DNA of 37,415 nucleotides, from assembly GCA_013043945.1 (NCBI GenBank), contig JABEUW010000068.1, forward strand, positions 1 to 37,415. Reading direction: 5' to 3'. The notes beneath the pieces were generated by a model. It was not told where the DNA came from. It saw only the letters and a program-made list of their open reading frames with translations, and searched no databases. The stretch is from Vulcanimicrobiota bacterium. GTDB lineage: Bacteria > Vulcanimicrobiota > Vulcanimicrobiia > Vulcanimicrobiales > Vulcanimicrobiaceae. A program made the translations under genes and the position numbers. Below are positions 1 to 8,155 of the stretch, one piece after another (positions within the stretch are counted from its first letter, which is position 1; each line of letters opens with the position of its first letter).

Positions 1-102
1 ACGGGAAACGTATCGAAGCGATGCCTCATCTCACTACAAGGAGGCATTCCGTGCCATCCTACGAGCAGGGGAGACTCTTTCGCGCCTGCAAAGGTCGATA
101 GG

Positions 103-894
103 ATGCTTTCGACATGTCGCGCTTTCGCCCTCGCCGCAACGCTGATTGCAACGATTGGAGCGGCGGCGGCACCGAAGCCGGCGAGCCTCTGCGACGGAGG
201 GCTCCTCGCGATTCTCAACCGTCCGACCATCGGCTATTCGACCTGCGCGGTCGCGCCGCGCCGGGTGGTCGGCGAGTTCGGCATCCAAAACACCGTCGAT
301 GCCGCCGGGAGCAATCTCAGCCTCGGACAGGGATTTTTGCGCTACGGGCTCGGGCACGGATTCGAGGCCGATATCGATGCCCCGAACGTTATTGCGGGCA
401 GCAGCGTGCCCTTCGCCGGGCTCCAGGACCTTGGGCTCGGCCTGAAGTGGCAGTTTCTCGACCGCCCAACCCTCGGTGGCGCCTTCGACCTCATCCAGAG
501 CCTACCGACCGCGCGGGCCGGGGTAAGCCTCGGCGCCCCCTCGACCACGCTGAATCTCGACCTCGCGACCGCCCTGGGCTCGCGTTCGGGGCTCGGTATC
601 ACGCTCGCCGCGATCGATACCAGCGGCTTCGGAGGCGGTGGTGCGCGGCAGCGCTACTTCGCCTTCCAACCCTCGATGGCGCTCACGAACCTCATCACCC
701 CGCGCCTACAGATCTATCTCGAAGGGGTCGCGCTTTCACGCACCGCGCCCGATGCCCCCGGAGCGTTCACGATCGACGGCGGCTTCCAGTACGCCGCGAC
801 CCCGAGCCTCGAACTCGATATCGAGGGCGCGCAATCGACGAGCGCGGGAATCCACGCCCATTATTTCGGGCTTGGTTTCGGTATCGCCGTCTGA
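103..894 (+). CDS. secreted / outer-membrane beta-barrel-like protein (transporter-type, MetA-like)
   Basis: ORF with N-terminal signal-like segment (MLSTCRAFALAATLIATIGAAAA) and alternating beta-rich sequence ending in a hydrophobic/aromatic segment. Confidence 0.6.
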   Translation: MLSTCRAFALAATLIATIGAAAAPKPASLCDGGLLAILNRPTIGYSTCAVAPRRVVGEFGIQNTVDAAGSNLSLGQGFLRYGLGHGFEADIDAPNVIAGSSVPFAGLQDLGLGLKWQFLDRPTLGGAFDLIQSLPTARAGVSLGAPSTTLNLDLATALGSRSGLGITLAAIDTSGFGGGGARQRYFAFQPSMALTNLITPRLQIYLEGVALSRTAPDAPGAFTIDGGFQYAATPSLELDIEGAQSTSAGIHAHYFGLGFGIAV

Positions 895-1955
895 CGTCCG
901 CGCGCGTATTGCGGCGGCACGAAACTCTCGCCCCCGAGCCGATCGACGGCATCCCAGAGCCAGCGCGGATCGCGCAGAAAACCTCGCGCGAGGGCCACAA
1001 AATCGGCCTCTCCATCGCGCACGATACGATCGGCATACTCCGGATCGACGATCATCCCGACGGCGATCGTCGCCATACCGGTCGCCGCACGAATCGCCTT
1101 TGCAAATCCCACTTGGTAGCCCGGTGCGGGATGAATCTTTTGCAACGGTGAGAGCCCACCCCCACTAACGTCGACGAAATCGCAACCGCGTTCGGCGAGC
1201 TGCCGCACTAGGACGATCGACGCATCGAGATCCCACCCGCCCTCGACGAAATCGGTCGCCGATATACGCACGCCGACCGGCATCTCGGTGGGCAACGCAT
1301 CGCGCACCGCTTGGAAAAGCTCCAGCGGAAATCGCATGCGATTCTCCAACGATCCACCGTACTCGTCGTTACGATGATTGCTCAGCGGCGAGAGAAATTG
1401 ATGCGCGAGATAGCCGTGCGCGAAATGGAGTTCCACCACGTCGACGCCGGCTCGCCGCGCGCGTTGCGCCGCCGCGACGAAGTCCGCGATCGTCGTTTCG
1501 ATGCCGGCACGATCGAGCGCGAGCGGTTCCGCCCAGCCTTCGTCGTATGCGAGCGCACTTGGCGCGATCGGCTGCCAGAGCGCCGGGTTTGGCGGTAGGT
1601 CGCCGGCGGGGAACGGAGGGCGCGTGCCTCCTTTGCGCCCGGCGTGGCCGAGTTGAATGCCGACCCGACTCTGCGACCAGGTTTTCAAAAAATCGACGAC
1701 GCGTTTGAGCCCGCGTTCGTTTTCATCGCTATAGAGACCGAGGCAATGCGGCGTGATGCGCCCTTCCGGGTTTACGTGCGTCGCCTCAAAAAAAACTAAT
1801 CCCGGCCCGGAGAGCGCGAGATGGCCGAGATTGACGAGATGCCAATCCGACGCGGTACCGTCGATCGCGGAGTATTGACACATCGGTGAAACCACGACGC
1901 GATTGGAAATCTCAACGGAGCGCAACGAAAACGATGAAAATAATGATGCGGGCAT
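861..1955 (-). CDS. NADH:flavin oxidoreductase, Old Yellow Enzyme family (YqjM-like)
   Basis: SNRVVVSPMCQYSAIDGTASDWHLVNLGHLALSG, GIQLGHAGRK, HFAHGYLAHQFLSPLSNHRNDEYGGSLENRMRFPLE are characteristic OYE motifs; 3' end overlaps the convergent CDS 103..894. Confidence 0.9.
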   Translation of the reverse strand: MPASLFSSFSLRSVEISNRVVVSPMCQYSAIDGTASDWHLVNLGHLALSGPGLVFFEATHVNPEGRITPHCLGLYSDENERGLKRVVDFLKTWSQSRVGIQLGHAGRKGGTRPPFPAGDLPPNPALWQPIAPSALAYDEGWAEPLALDRAGIETTIADFVAAAQRARRAGVDVVELHFAHGYLAHQFLSPLSNHRNDEYGGSLENRMRFPLELFQAVRDALPTEMPVGVRISATDFVEGGWDLDASIVLVRQLAERGCDFVDVSGGGLSPLQKIHPAPGYQVGFAKAIRAATGMATIAVGMIVDPEYADRIVRDGEADFVALARGFLRDPRWLWDAVDRLGGESFVPPQYARGRQTAIPKPSPK

Positions 1956-2003
1956 ACTCGGTCAAACCACCGAGCGCGCGTGTTGGTTTCCGGCGAAATT
2001 ATT

Positions 2004-2087
2004 TGGGAAGGCCGGGGCTTGAACCCGGATGCCCTTGCGAGCGGCAGATTTTAAGTCTGCTGTGTCTACCGATTCCACCACCCTCCC
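2004..2087 (-). tRNA. tRNA-Leu(TAA)
   Basis: Reverse complement gggagggtggtggaatcggtagacac-agacttaaaatct-variable arm-ggttcaagcc-ccttccca; acceptor GGGAGGG/CCTTCCC pairs with one GU; anticodon TAA; long class II variable arm; CCA not encoded. Confidence 0.93.
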
Positions 2088-3028
2088 GTCCCGCCCTGAT
2101 GCCGCGCGACCGCCAGCGCATCCTGCTGCTGCAGGAGATAGCCGAGCAGGAGATCCCCCGCCGTTACCGTCGCGCTCTCCATCTTCAAGCATTCGAGCGC
2201 GCTCGCGAGAATCAGCACGCCCGCCGGAAGAATATCTGCGCGCTGTGCTTTGACGCCTTCGAGCGCTCGTCGTTCCTCGATACCGAGCGCACAGAGCCGC
2301 ACGAAGGTCGCCTCGAGCCGCTCGCGCGTGAGTTCGTAGCGTTCGATGCGCCCTCGTTTCGCGCGAATCAGCGACGCCGCACTCGTCGCACTCCCGCCGA
2401 CCAGGGCAATACGTTGCGCGCCGCGCAACGCGCTCAGCGGCGCGAGCCGCTCGCCGGCGAGCGCTCGAGCGCGCTCCACGGGGCCCTCGCCGATCGGCCC
2501 GTATTGCCCGCCGAGCTCCGGAACCGCCTCGGTGAGCCGTACCGCACCGAGTTCCACCGAGAGCGAGCGCTGCGGCAGATTGCCCTCACCGATTGCATAT
2601 TCGGTGCTCCCGCCTCCGACATCGATCGCTCCGGTCAGCGTTCCCGAACTCGGCGGAAGGCTCGCGAGCGCACCGCGAAAGGAGGCGGCGGCTTCTTCTT
2701 CGCCCGAGAGCACGCGAAGCGGTACCCCGGTAATGCGCTCGACGGCACGCGAAAAAGCGTCGCGATTCGTCGCTCTACGTACCGCGCTCGTCGCTATTGC
2801 GTAAAGGCGTAGGTAGTGTCCGCGCACGCTGCCCGCGTGCACGCGTACCGCTTCGAGCGTTCGCTCCATCGGTTCCTCGCCGAGCATCCCGCTCTCGCCG
2901 ACCCCTTCACCGAGGCGTGTGCCGATGGAACGTTCGACCGCGACGTGCGGTCGCCCATCGTGTGCATCGGCGAGCAGCACGCGCGTCGAGTTCGTTCCGA
3001 TCGAAATGACGGCGAGATAGCCGCTCAA
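2066..3028 (-). CDS. exopolyphosphatase / guanosine pentaphosphatase family (Ppx/GppA)
   Basis: AVISIGTNSTRVLLAD, IDVGGGSTEYAIG, GTATS-like VGGSATSAASL motifs; stop codon lies in the tRNA-Leu D-arm. Confidence 0.88.
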   Translation of the reverse strand: MSGYLAVISIGTNSTRVLLADAHDGRPHVAVERSIGTRLGEGVGESGMLGEEPMERTLEAVRVHAGSVRGHYLRLYAIATSAVRRATNRDAFSRAVERITGVPLRVLSGEEEAAASFRGALASLPPSSGTLTGAIDVGGGSTEYAIGEGNLPQRSLSVELGAVRLTEAVPELGGQYGPIGEGPVERARALAGERLAPLSALRGAQRIALVGGSATSAASLIRAKRGRIERYELTRERLEATFVRLCALGIEERRALEGVKAQRADILPAGVLILASALECLKMESATVTAGDLLLGYLLQQQDALAVARHQGGTGGWWNR

Positions 3029-3378
3029 GGTTTGCTATCGTTGCGTTTTTTGGGAACGAAACGCCGGCGGCGTTGCGGCGACGCGGCGCGCGCCTCCTCA
3101 TCGCTCTCGCTTCCATCACCTTGATTGAAGCGCAACAATCGCTCTTCGAACGCATCGTCGCGCTGAATCGGCAGTACTTTTGCCTCCAACCGTCGGTTGC
3201 GCGGGACGACCGCCAATTCGATCTCGCGTTCGCTCTGCAGCGCGCGTTCTAGGAAATTCCGGTATGCCGCCACTTCGTTTTCGTTGATACTCGCCAATTC
3301 ACCGTTCTCCAAACGCACGAGCGCACCGTGTGCATGAATCTGCACGACGGTTCCGTTTCGTTTCGCGGGATTACTCAA
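3025..3378 (-). CDS. small basic protein, possible S1-like RNA-binding domain
   Basis: NGTVVQIHAHGALVRLENGELASINENEV resembles an S1/OB strand pattern; basic tail; 4-nt overlaps with both neighbours. Confidence 0.5.
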   Translation of the reverse strand: MSNPAKRNGTVVQIHAHGALVRLENGELASINENEVAAYRNFLERALQSEREIELAVVPRNRRLEAKVLPIQRDDAFEERLLRFNQGDGSESDEEARAASPQRRRRFVPKKRNDSKP

Positions 3379-3731
3379 TGGACGGCGGGCGAGGGGCGAG
3401 GTTCGACGATGACCATGCGTTCGTTGGGCGCGAGCATGCGTAGCCGTTCGTGAATTTCGGGAATCGCTCCGCGTGCGGTCCGCAAGCGAACGATACGGCG
3501 GCGCAACCGCACGTCACGCCGTTCGTAGGTCGCGATTTGCGCGTGCGTTTGTCGCAGATCGGATGCGAGTTTCAAGTCGGTGCCGACGACGCGAGCGAAC
3601 TGCGCCGCGACGAGGAGCACGAAAACCGATCCCACGGCGATCGCAGCAAGGCGCCGGGCCGAGCGTACGAGCGGGTGCTGCGCGAGGCGAACGATCACGG
3701 CGCACCGTCCGTAGCGAGCGAGTCGCGCCAA
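3375..3731 (-). CDS. FtsB/DivIC-like septum formation initiator family protein
   Basis: One TM segment followed by a short coiled-coil-like region (LRQTHAQIATYERRDVRLRRRIVRLRT); alternative GTG start at 3698 would give a GTGA overlap with the accA stop. Confidence 0.55.
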   Translation of the reverse strand: MARLARYGRCAVIVRLAQHPLVRSARRLAAIAVGSVFVLLVAAQFARVVGTDLKLASDLRQTHAQIATYERRDVRLRRRIVRLRTARGAIPEIHERLRMLAPNERMVIVEPRPSPAVH

Positions 3732-4669
3732 CTCCCCAGACGACGATATTTTTCGTACCGGGCGTTCAGAAGGTCGGGGAGCGAGAACGACTCGAGAAGG
3801 TCGAGCACCGCGCCGATGCGATCGAGTACGCGCGTCACCGTTGCGGCCGCATCGCGATGCGCGCCGCCGAGCGGCTCGGGAATGACTTCATCGACGATGC
3901 CGAAGCCGCGCAGATCCGAGGCCGTCAATTTTAAGTGCGCCGCTGCCTCATCGGCCTTACTCGCATCGCCCCAAAGGATCGCGGCGCAGCCCTCCGGCGA
4001 TGCGACCGAGTAGACGCTATGTTCGAGCATTAAAACGCGATCCGCGATCGCTAACGCTAACGCGCCGCCGGAGCCGCCCTCGCCGATCACGACGCAGAGC
4101 GTCGGCACTCGGAGCGCGGCGAAGACTTCGAGCGATGCCGCGATCGCTTCGGACTGCGCGTGCTCCTCGGAGAGAATCCCGGGATCGGCGCCCTTCGTAT
4201 CGACGAAGGTCACCAACGGAAGATTAAAGCGCTGCGCGAGCAGAGCGAGCCGTTCGCCCTTCCGGTACCCCTCGGGCGTCGACATACCGAAGTTCCGCGC
4301 GAGATTCTCTTTCATATCGCGCCCCCGTTGTTGCCCGATCGCCACGATTGAGTGACCGCCGAGGCGCGCGAAACCACCGACGATCGCCGGATCGTCGCGG
4401 AACATGCGGTCGCCGTGCAATTCGTCGAACGCGTCGAGCCCGGCGATATAACCGAGCGTCGTCGGGCGCCGAGGGTGGCGCGCCATATGCACTTTTTCCC
4501 ACGGCGAGAGCGAACCGAAGACTTCGGCGAGCAGCTGGCGATATTTGCTTTCGAGCGAGGCGATCTCCGCGGACATATCGATCCGCTGCCCTTCGTTCGC
4601 CGAGCGCAAATCCTCGATGCGTCGCTCGAGTTCCAGAAGCCCCTTCTCGCGTTCGAGCAGCGGGTTCAT
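3695..4669 (-). CDS. accA: acetyl-CoA carboxylase carboxyltransferase subunit alpha
   Basis: WEKVHMARHPRRPTTLGYI, GDRMFRDDPAIVGG, FNLPLVTFVDTKGADPG, GEGGSGGALALA motifs. Confidence 0.96.
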   Translation of the reverse strand: MNPLLEREKGLLELERRIEDLRSANEGQRIDMSAEIASLESKYRQLLAEVFGSLSPWEKVHMARHPRRPTTLGYIAGLDAFDELHGDRMFRDDPAIVGGFARLGGHSIVAIGQQRGRDMKENLARNFGMSTPEGYRKGERLALLAQRFNLPLVTFVDTKGADPGILSEEHAQSEAIAASLEVFAALRVPTLCVVIGEGGSGGALALAIADRVLMLEHSVYSVASPEGCAAILWGDASKADEAAAHLKLTASDLRGFGIVDEVIPEPLGGAHRDAAATVTRVLDRIGAVLDLLESFSLPDLLNARYEKYRRLGSWRDSLATDGAP

Positions 4670-5535
4670 GCCGATAACTCCGCCCGTTTGCGGCGCTGCA
4701 TTCCGGCGCGTGCGTATCCCAGCAACCGTTCGAGCGTCGGTTTGAGGTTCGGACGATCGACGACGCCGTCGATATGGCCGCGCTCGAGTAAAAACTCGGC
4801 GGTCTGAAAACGATCGGGAAGCCGCTGCCGAATCGTCTGTTCGATGACGCGGCGACCCGCGAATCCGATCATCGCGTTCCGCTCGGCGAGAATGACGTCG
4901 GCCTGAAAAGCAAAGGAGGCAGAGACGCCGCCGGTCGTCGGGTCGGTAAGGACGGTGAGAAACGGCTGCCCGCTCGCTTTGAGGCGCACCACCGCGGCCG
5001 TGGTTTTCGCCATCTGCATCAACGCGAGCATGCCTTCTTCCATGCGTGCTCCCCCCGACGCGGTGAAGATCGCGCAGGGGAGCCCTCGCTCCGTCGCCGC
5101 TTCGATGAGGCGCGTCAGGCGTTCGCCGACGACCGAGCCCATCGTTCCGCCGCGAAAATGAAAGTCCATAACCCCGAGCGCGAGTTCGTAGCCTCCGATA
5201 CTTCCGAAGCCGCAGAGCACCGCTTCGTCCATGCCGCTCTTTGCAGCGTCGGCGGCGAGTTTCTGCGGATAGCTCTTTTTATCGGTCCAGGAGAGGGGAT
5301 CGGCTGGGAGAATGCCGCGCGCGATCTCTTCGAAATCGCCATCGATTAACGATAGAATGCGGTCGTGCGCGTGCATGCGAAAGTGATGCGAGCAACGGAC
5401 GCAGACGTCGAGATTCGCCGAAAGGTCGGGGCGATAGAGTACCTCGCCGCAGCTCGGGCACTTCACCCATTGCGCTGCGTCATCGCGCACTTTTTCACGA
5501 TTTCGGCCGCCGCGCAGCCAGTCCGCCATCGGCAT
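4666..5535 (-). CDS. accD: acetyl-CoA carboxylase carboxyltransferase subunit beta
   Basis: N-terminal zinc ribbon WVKCPSCGEVLY...NLDVCVRCSHHFRM and carboxyltransferase motifs (SGGARMEEGMLALMQMAKT). Confidence 0.96.
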   Translation of the reverse strand: MPMADWLRGGRNREKVRDDAAQWVKCPSCGEVLYRPDLSANLDVCVRCSHHFRMHAHDRILSLIDGDFEEIARGILPADPLSWTDKKSYPQKLAADAAKSGMDEAVLCGFGSIGGYELALGVMDFHFRGGTMGSVVGERLTRLIEAATERGLPCAIFTASGGARMEEGMLALMQMAKTTAAVVRLKASGQPFLTVLTDPTTGGVSASFAFQADVILAERNAMIGFAGRRVIEQTIRQRLPDRFQTAEFLLERGHIDGVVDRPNLKPTLERLLGYARAGMQRRKRAELSA

Positions 5536-5538
5536 CGC

Positions 5539-6255
5539 TTACGCCTTCGCGCCAGTGAGTCGGCGACGATAGAGCCGGCTCAGTTGCTTGAGGTAGTTGA
5601 AAATCTCGCTCTGGTTGAGTTTCGATTCACCGACGATTCGATCGGTGAAGACGTACGGAATCTCGAGCGCTCGACCGTAGTGAGCCTTGGCGATCACCTC
5701 CAGGCCGATTTTAAAGCCGATCGGGTCGAGGTCCACGCCATCGAGTGCCTCGCGCTTCACCAGGAAGAAGCCGCTCGTCACATCTGCAATCGGCGTCAGC
5801 GGCCGCGCGAGCATACAGGCGACACGCGACGTAAAGATGCGCTTTGCCGGCCAGTTGGCGATGCCTCCGCCGGGAACGTATCGGCTGCCGACCGCGAGCC
5901 CGTACTGCCCCGAGGCGAGCGCTTCGACCATGTTGGGAAGAATGCGGATATCGTGGCTGAAATCGGCGTCCATCGCGCCCAAAGCGCGCGATTCGGGCCG
6001 CGCGGCTTTCCAACCGTCGATCACGCCGCTGGAGAGCCCCATCTTTCCCGGGCGGTGCAGGCAGCGAACGGGCAGTTCGGCCGCGAGCCGATCGACGATA
6101 CCCCCGGTACCGTCGGGCGAGTTATCGTCGACGACGACGATCTCACCATCGAGCCCTGCGCCCCGAAAAACGTCGACGGCTCCCCGAAGGAGCCGTTCGA
6201 TGCCACCGGCTTCGTTGTAGGTCGGGACCACGATGGTAAAGGGCAGGGCGCTCAT
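5539..6255 (-). CDS. DPM1-like polyprenyl-phosphate mannosyltransferase, GT2 family
   Basis: FTIVVPTYNEAGGIERLL, VVVDDNSPDGT, AMDADFSHDI, GSRYVPGGGIANW; start taken at the internal Met MSALPFTIVVPTYNEA. Confidence 0.85.
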   Translation of the reverse strand: MSALPFTIVVPTYNEAGGIERLLRGAVDVFRGAGLDGEIVVVDDNSPDGTGGIVDRLAAELPVRCLHRPGKMGLSSGVIDGWKAARPESRALGAMDADFSHDIRILPNMVEALASGQYGLAVGSRYVPGGGIANWPAKRIFTSRVACMLARPLTPIADVTSGFFLVKREALDGVDLDPIGFKIGLEVIAKAHYGRALEIPYVFTDRIVGESKLNQSEIFNYLKQLSRLYRRRLTGAKA

Positions 6256-6268
6256 ATATCCTGCAACT

Positions 6269-8155
6269 CTACGACGTCGAACGCAATTGTTCCGCCCCAT
6301 CCGAGCGACGCGAGCGGCTGCGCTTTCGGGCATACATCGCGGCGTCGGCCTGTTCGATCAGCCGAGCCGTATCGGTCGCATCGTTAGGGAAGAGGGCGAT
6401 ACCGACACTCGCGCCGATGGGGATGGAGAGGTTTCGCGCTTCGACGGGCTGCGCGAGTGCTTCGGCGATCCGGCGTTCGAGCCGTTCGATGGAGAGATCG
6501 GTCGCATCGCTCTGAATGACGGCGAACTCGTCGCCGCCGATGCGAGCGATGGTATCGGAGGCACGCACAACACCATCGAAACGGCGCGCAACTTCGAGGA
6601 GTACTTCGTCACCGACACCATGTCCGTATGTGTCGTTGACTCCCTTAAATCCGTCGAGATCGATATAAAAGAGTGCGACCTGAGCGTTGGAACGTGTGGC
6701 GCGAGTTATTTCGCGGCGTAAGGACTCCGCAAAATTACTACGATTCGGCAACGACGTGAGCGGATCGTAAAAAGCGAGTTCACCCATACGCTTCACTTGA
6801 AGGTCGCGCTCCATTGCCGAACCCAGGAGCGCCGCAAGGAGTCGCATGAAGTCGCGATCGGCATCGTCGAAACGCATCGCTCCCGAGCGCGGGCGTCGCG
6901 ACTCAAACGAGACGGTACCATACGGCACGCCTTCGACCCAAATGGTAGCGAGCAGCAAACTGCGCCAACCTTGCCAATCCGTCGCGGGGTCGAGCCGCCA
7001 ACTGCCCCCCTGCGTATCGTCGATTGCCAAAACGACGTCGGTGCCGAAAGCCTCTCGACTAAAGGTGCGCCCGAACGCGATCTCCATTCCCACCGGAATT
7101 TCGGTCGCACCGACACAACGCTCAACGACGACCGCGTCGCCCTTCACGTGCGTCACGAAGCAAGCATCGGCACCGAGCGATTCGATGCCGAAACGCATGA
7201 CGCGTTCGATCTGTGCGTCGAACTCGAGCCCGGAGGCGGCCGCAAGCGCGAGCAACTCGCGCATGCGTTCGCTGCGCATACGCTCTCGATGCGCGAGATC
7301 GCGCATTTCGGAGACATCTTCGAGCGCTACGTAGGCGCCTTCGATCGAACGATCGACGACGATCGGAGAGAACGAGCAGCGCATCGAGACGCTCTCGCCG
7401 TTATTGCGAACGACATTGAGTTCGCTTTGCGGATGCTCGCCCAACATGACGCGCGCAAACGCGGTCCGAAGCGTCGTAAGATCGTCGGGCGAGACATCTT
7501 CCTCAAAAAGCCGAAATGCAATGGCAAGCGATACGCCGCCGAAGCGTTCAAACGCCGCATTGACCCGCCGGTAGCGTCCCTGTGCATCGAGTTCGATCAG
7601 CGGGGTCGCGTGACCGTCGAAAAGGGCGTCGAATCGTTGCTCGATCTGCGCGCTGCTCGCTTCGAGGGGAACGATCTGTCGAAGGTCTCGCGCCGTTGCA
7701 AGAACGGCGATCGGCTTCCCCTCTTCAACGATTGGAGCAACGGTTGCCAACACGTCGAGTCGGGCACTCTGCGCATCGATAAAGCGTGTGACGAGATACT
7801 CGGTCGAGCCCGAGGCGGCTCGTTCGAAGGCGGCGGAGGTTTCTTCGATCGATTCGGGAGCGATGTGCGTTACGAAATGACGCCCGAGCATCTCTCCGGG
7901 GGCATATCCTAAAAAAGCAACCGCCGCCGCATTTCCGTGGATGAGGTGACCTTCTAAATCGTAGATCGCTATCGCGTCGGGGCTGCGGTCGTAGAGTGCC
8001 GCGAAGCGCGCGCGCAGTTGAAGATATTTTTGTCGCCCGGCTCCCAGGTTTGCGACGAGTTTCCGGCGTTCTATTTCGATCGCGATCGTTGCGATTAGAA
8101 AAACGAGGGCGATAATGCCGAGGGCGGCGACAACGACGATCGAGAGCGCCACTAC
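6269..8155 (-). CDS. membrane-anchored PAS-PAS-GAF-GGDEF diguanylate cyclase
   Basis: TM segment, PAS motifs, GAF-like region, canonical ARIGGDEFAVIQ with RASD I-site 5 aa upstream; the longer ORF (to 8335) overlaps the upstream gene, so a GTG start near 8155 is preferred. Confidence 0.85.
   Translation of the reverse strand, partial: VVALSIVVVAALGIIALVFLIATIAIEIERRKLVANLGAGRQKYLQLRARFAALYDRSPDAIAIYDLEGHLIHGNAAAVAFLGYAPGEMLGRHFVTHIAPESIEETSAAFERAASGSTEYLVTRFIDAQSARLDVLATVAPIVEEGKPIAVLATARDLRQIVPLEASSAQIEQRFDALFDGHATPLIELDAQGRYRRVNAAFERFGGVSLAIAFRLFEEDVSPDDLTTLRTAFARVMLGEHPQSELNVVRNNGESVSMRCSFSPIVVDRSIEGAYVALEDVSEMRDLAHRERMRSERMRELLALAAASGLEFDAQIERVMRFGIESLGADACFVTHVKGDAVVVERCVGATEIPVGMEIAFGRTFSREAFGTDVVLAIDDTQGGSWRLDPATDWQGWRSLLLATIWVEGVPYGTVSFESRRPRSGAMRFDDADRDFMRLLAALLGSAMERDLQVKRMGELAFYDPLTSLPNRSNFAESLRREITRATRSNAQVALFYIDLDGFKGVNDTYGHGVGDEVLLEVARRFDGVVRASDTIARIGGDEFAVIQSDATDLSIERLERRIAEALAQPVEARNLSIPIGASVGIALFPNDATDTARLIEQADAAMYARKRSRSRRSDGAEQLRSTS

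Noticed and set aside
114-1151. Long plus-strand ORF (345 aa) overlapping 103..894
   Set aside because: Arg/Pro-rich shadow frame of G+C-rich coding DNA; the 103..894 frame has a signal peptide and coherent protein.
1962-2192. Minus-strand ORF GRVVESVDTADLKSAARKGIRVQAPAFPNNF
   Set aside because: This is the translated tRNA-Leu, a classic false ORF.
1886-2812. Plus-strand 308-aa ORF antisense to ppx/gppA
   Set aside because: Arg-rich antisense frame; the minus strand encodes a clear Ppx/GppA protein and a tRNA.
5365-6387. Plus-strand 340-aa ORF antisense to accD and the glycosyltransferase
   Set aside because: Antisense shadow ORF with no recognisable motifs.
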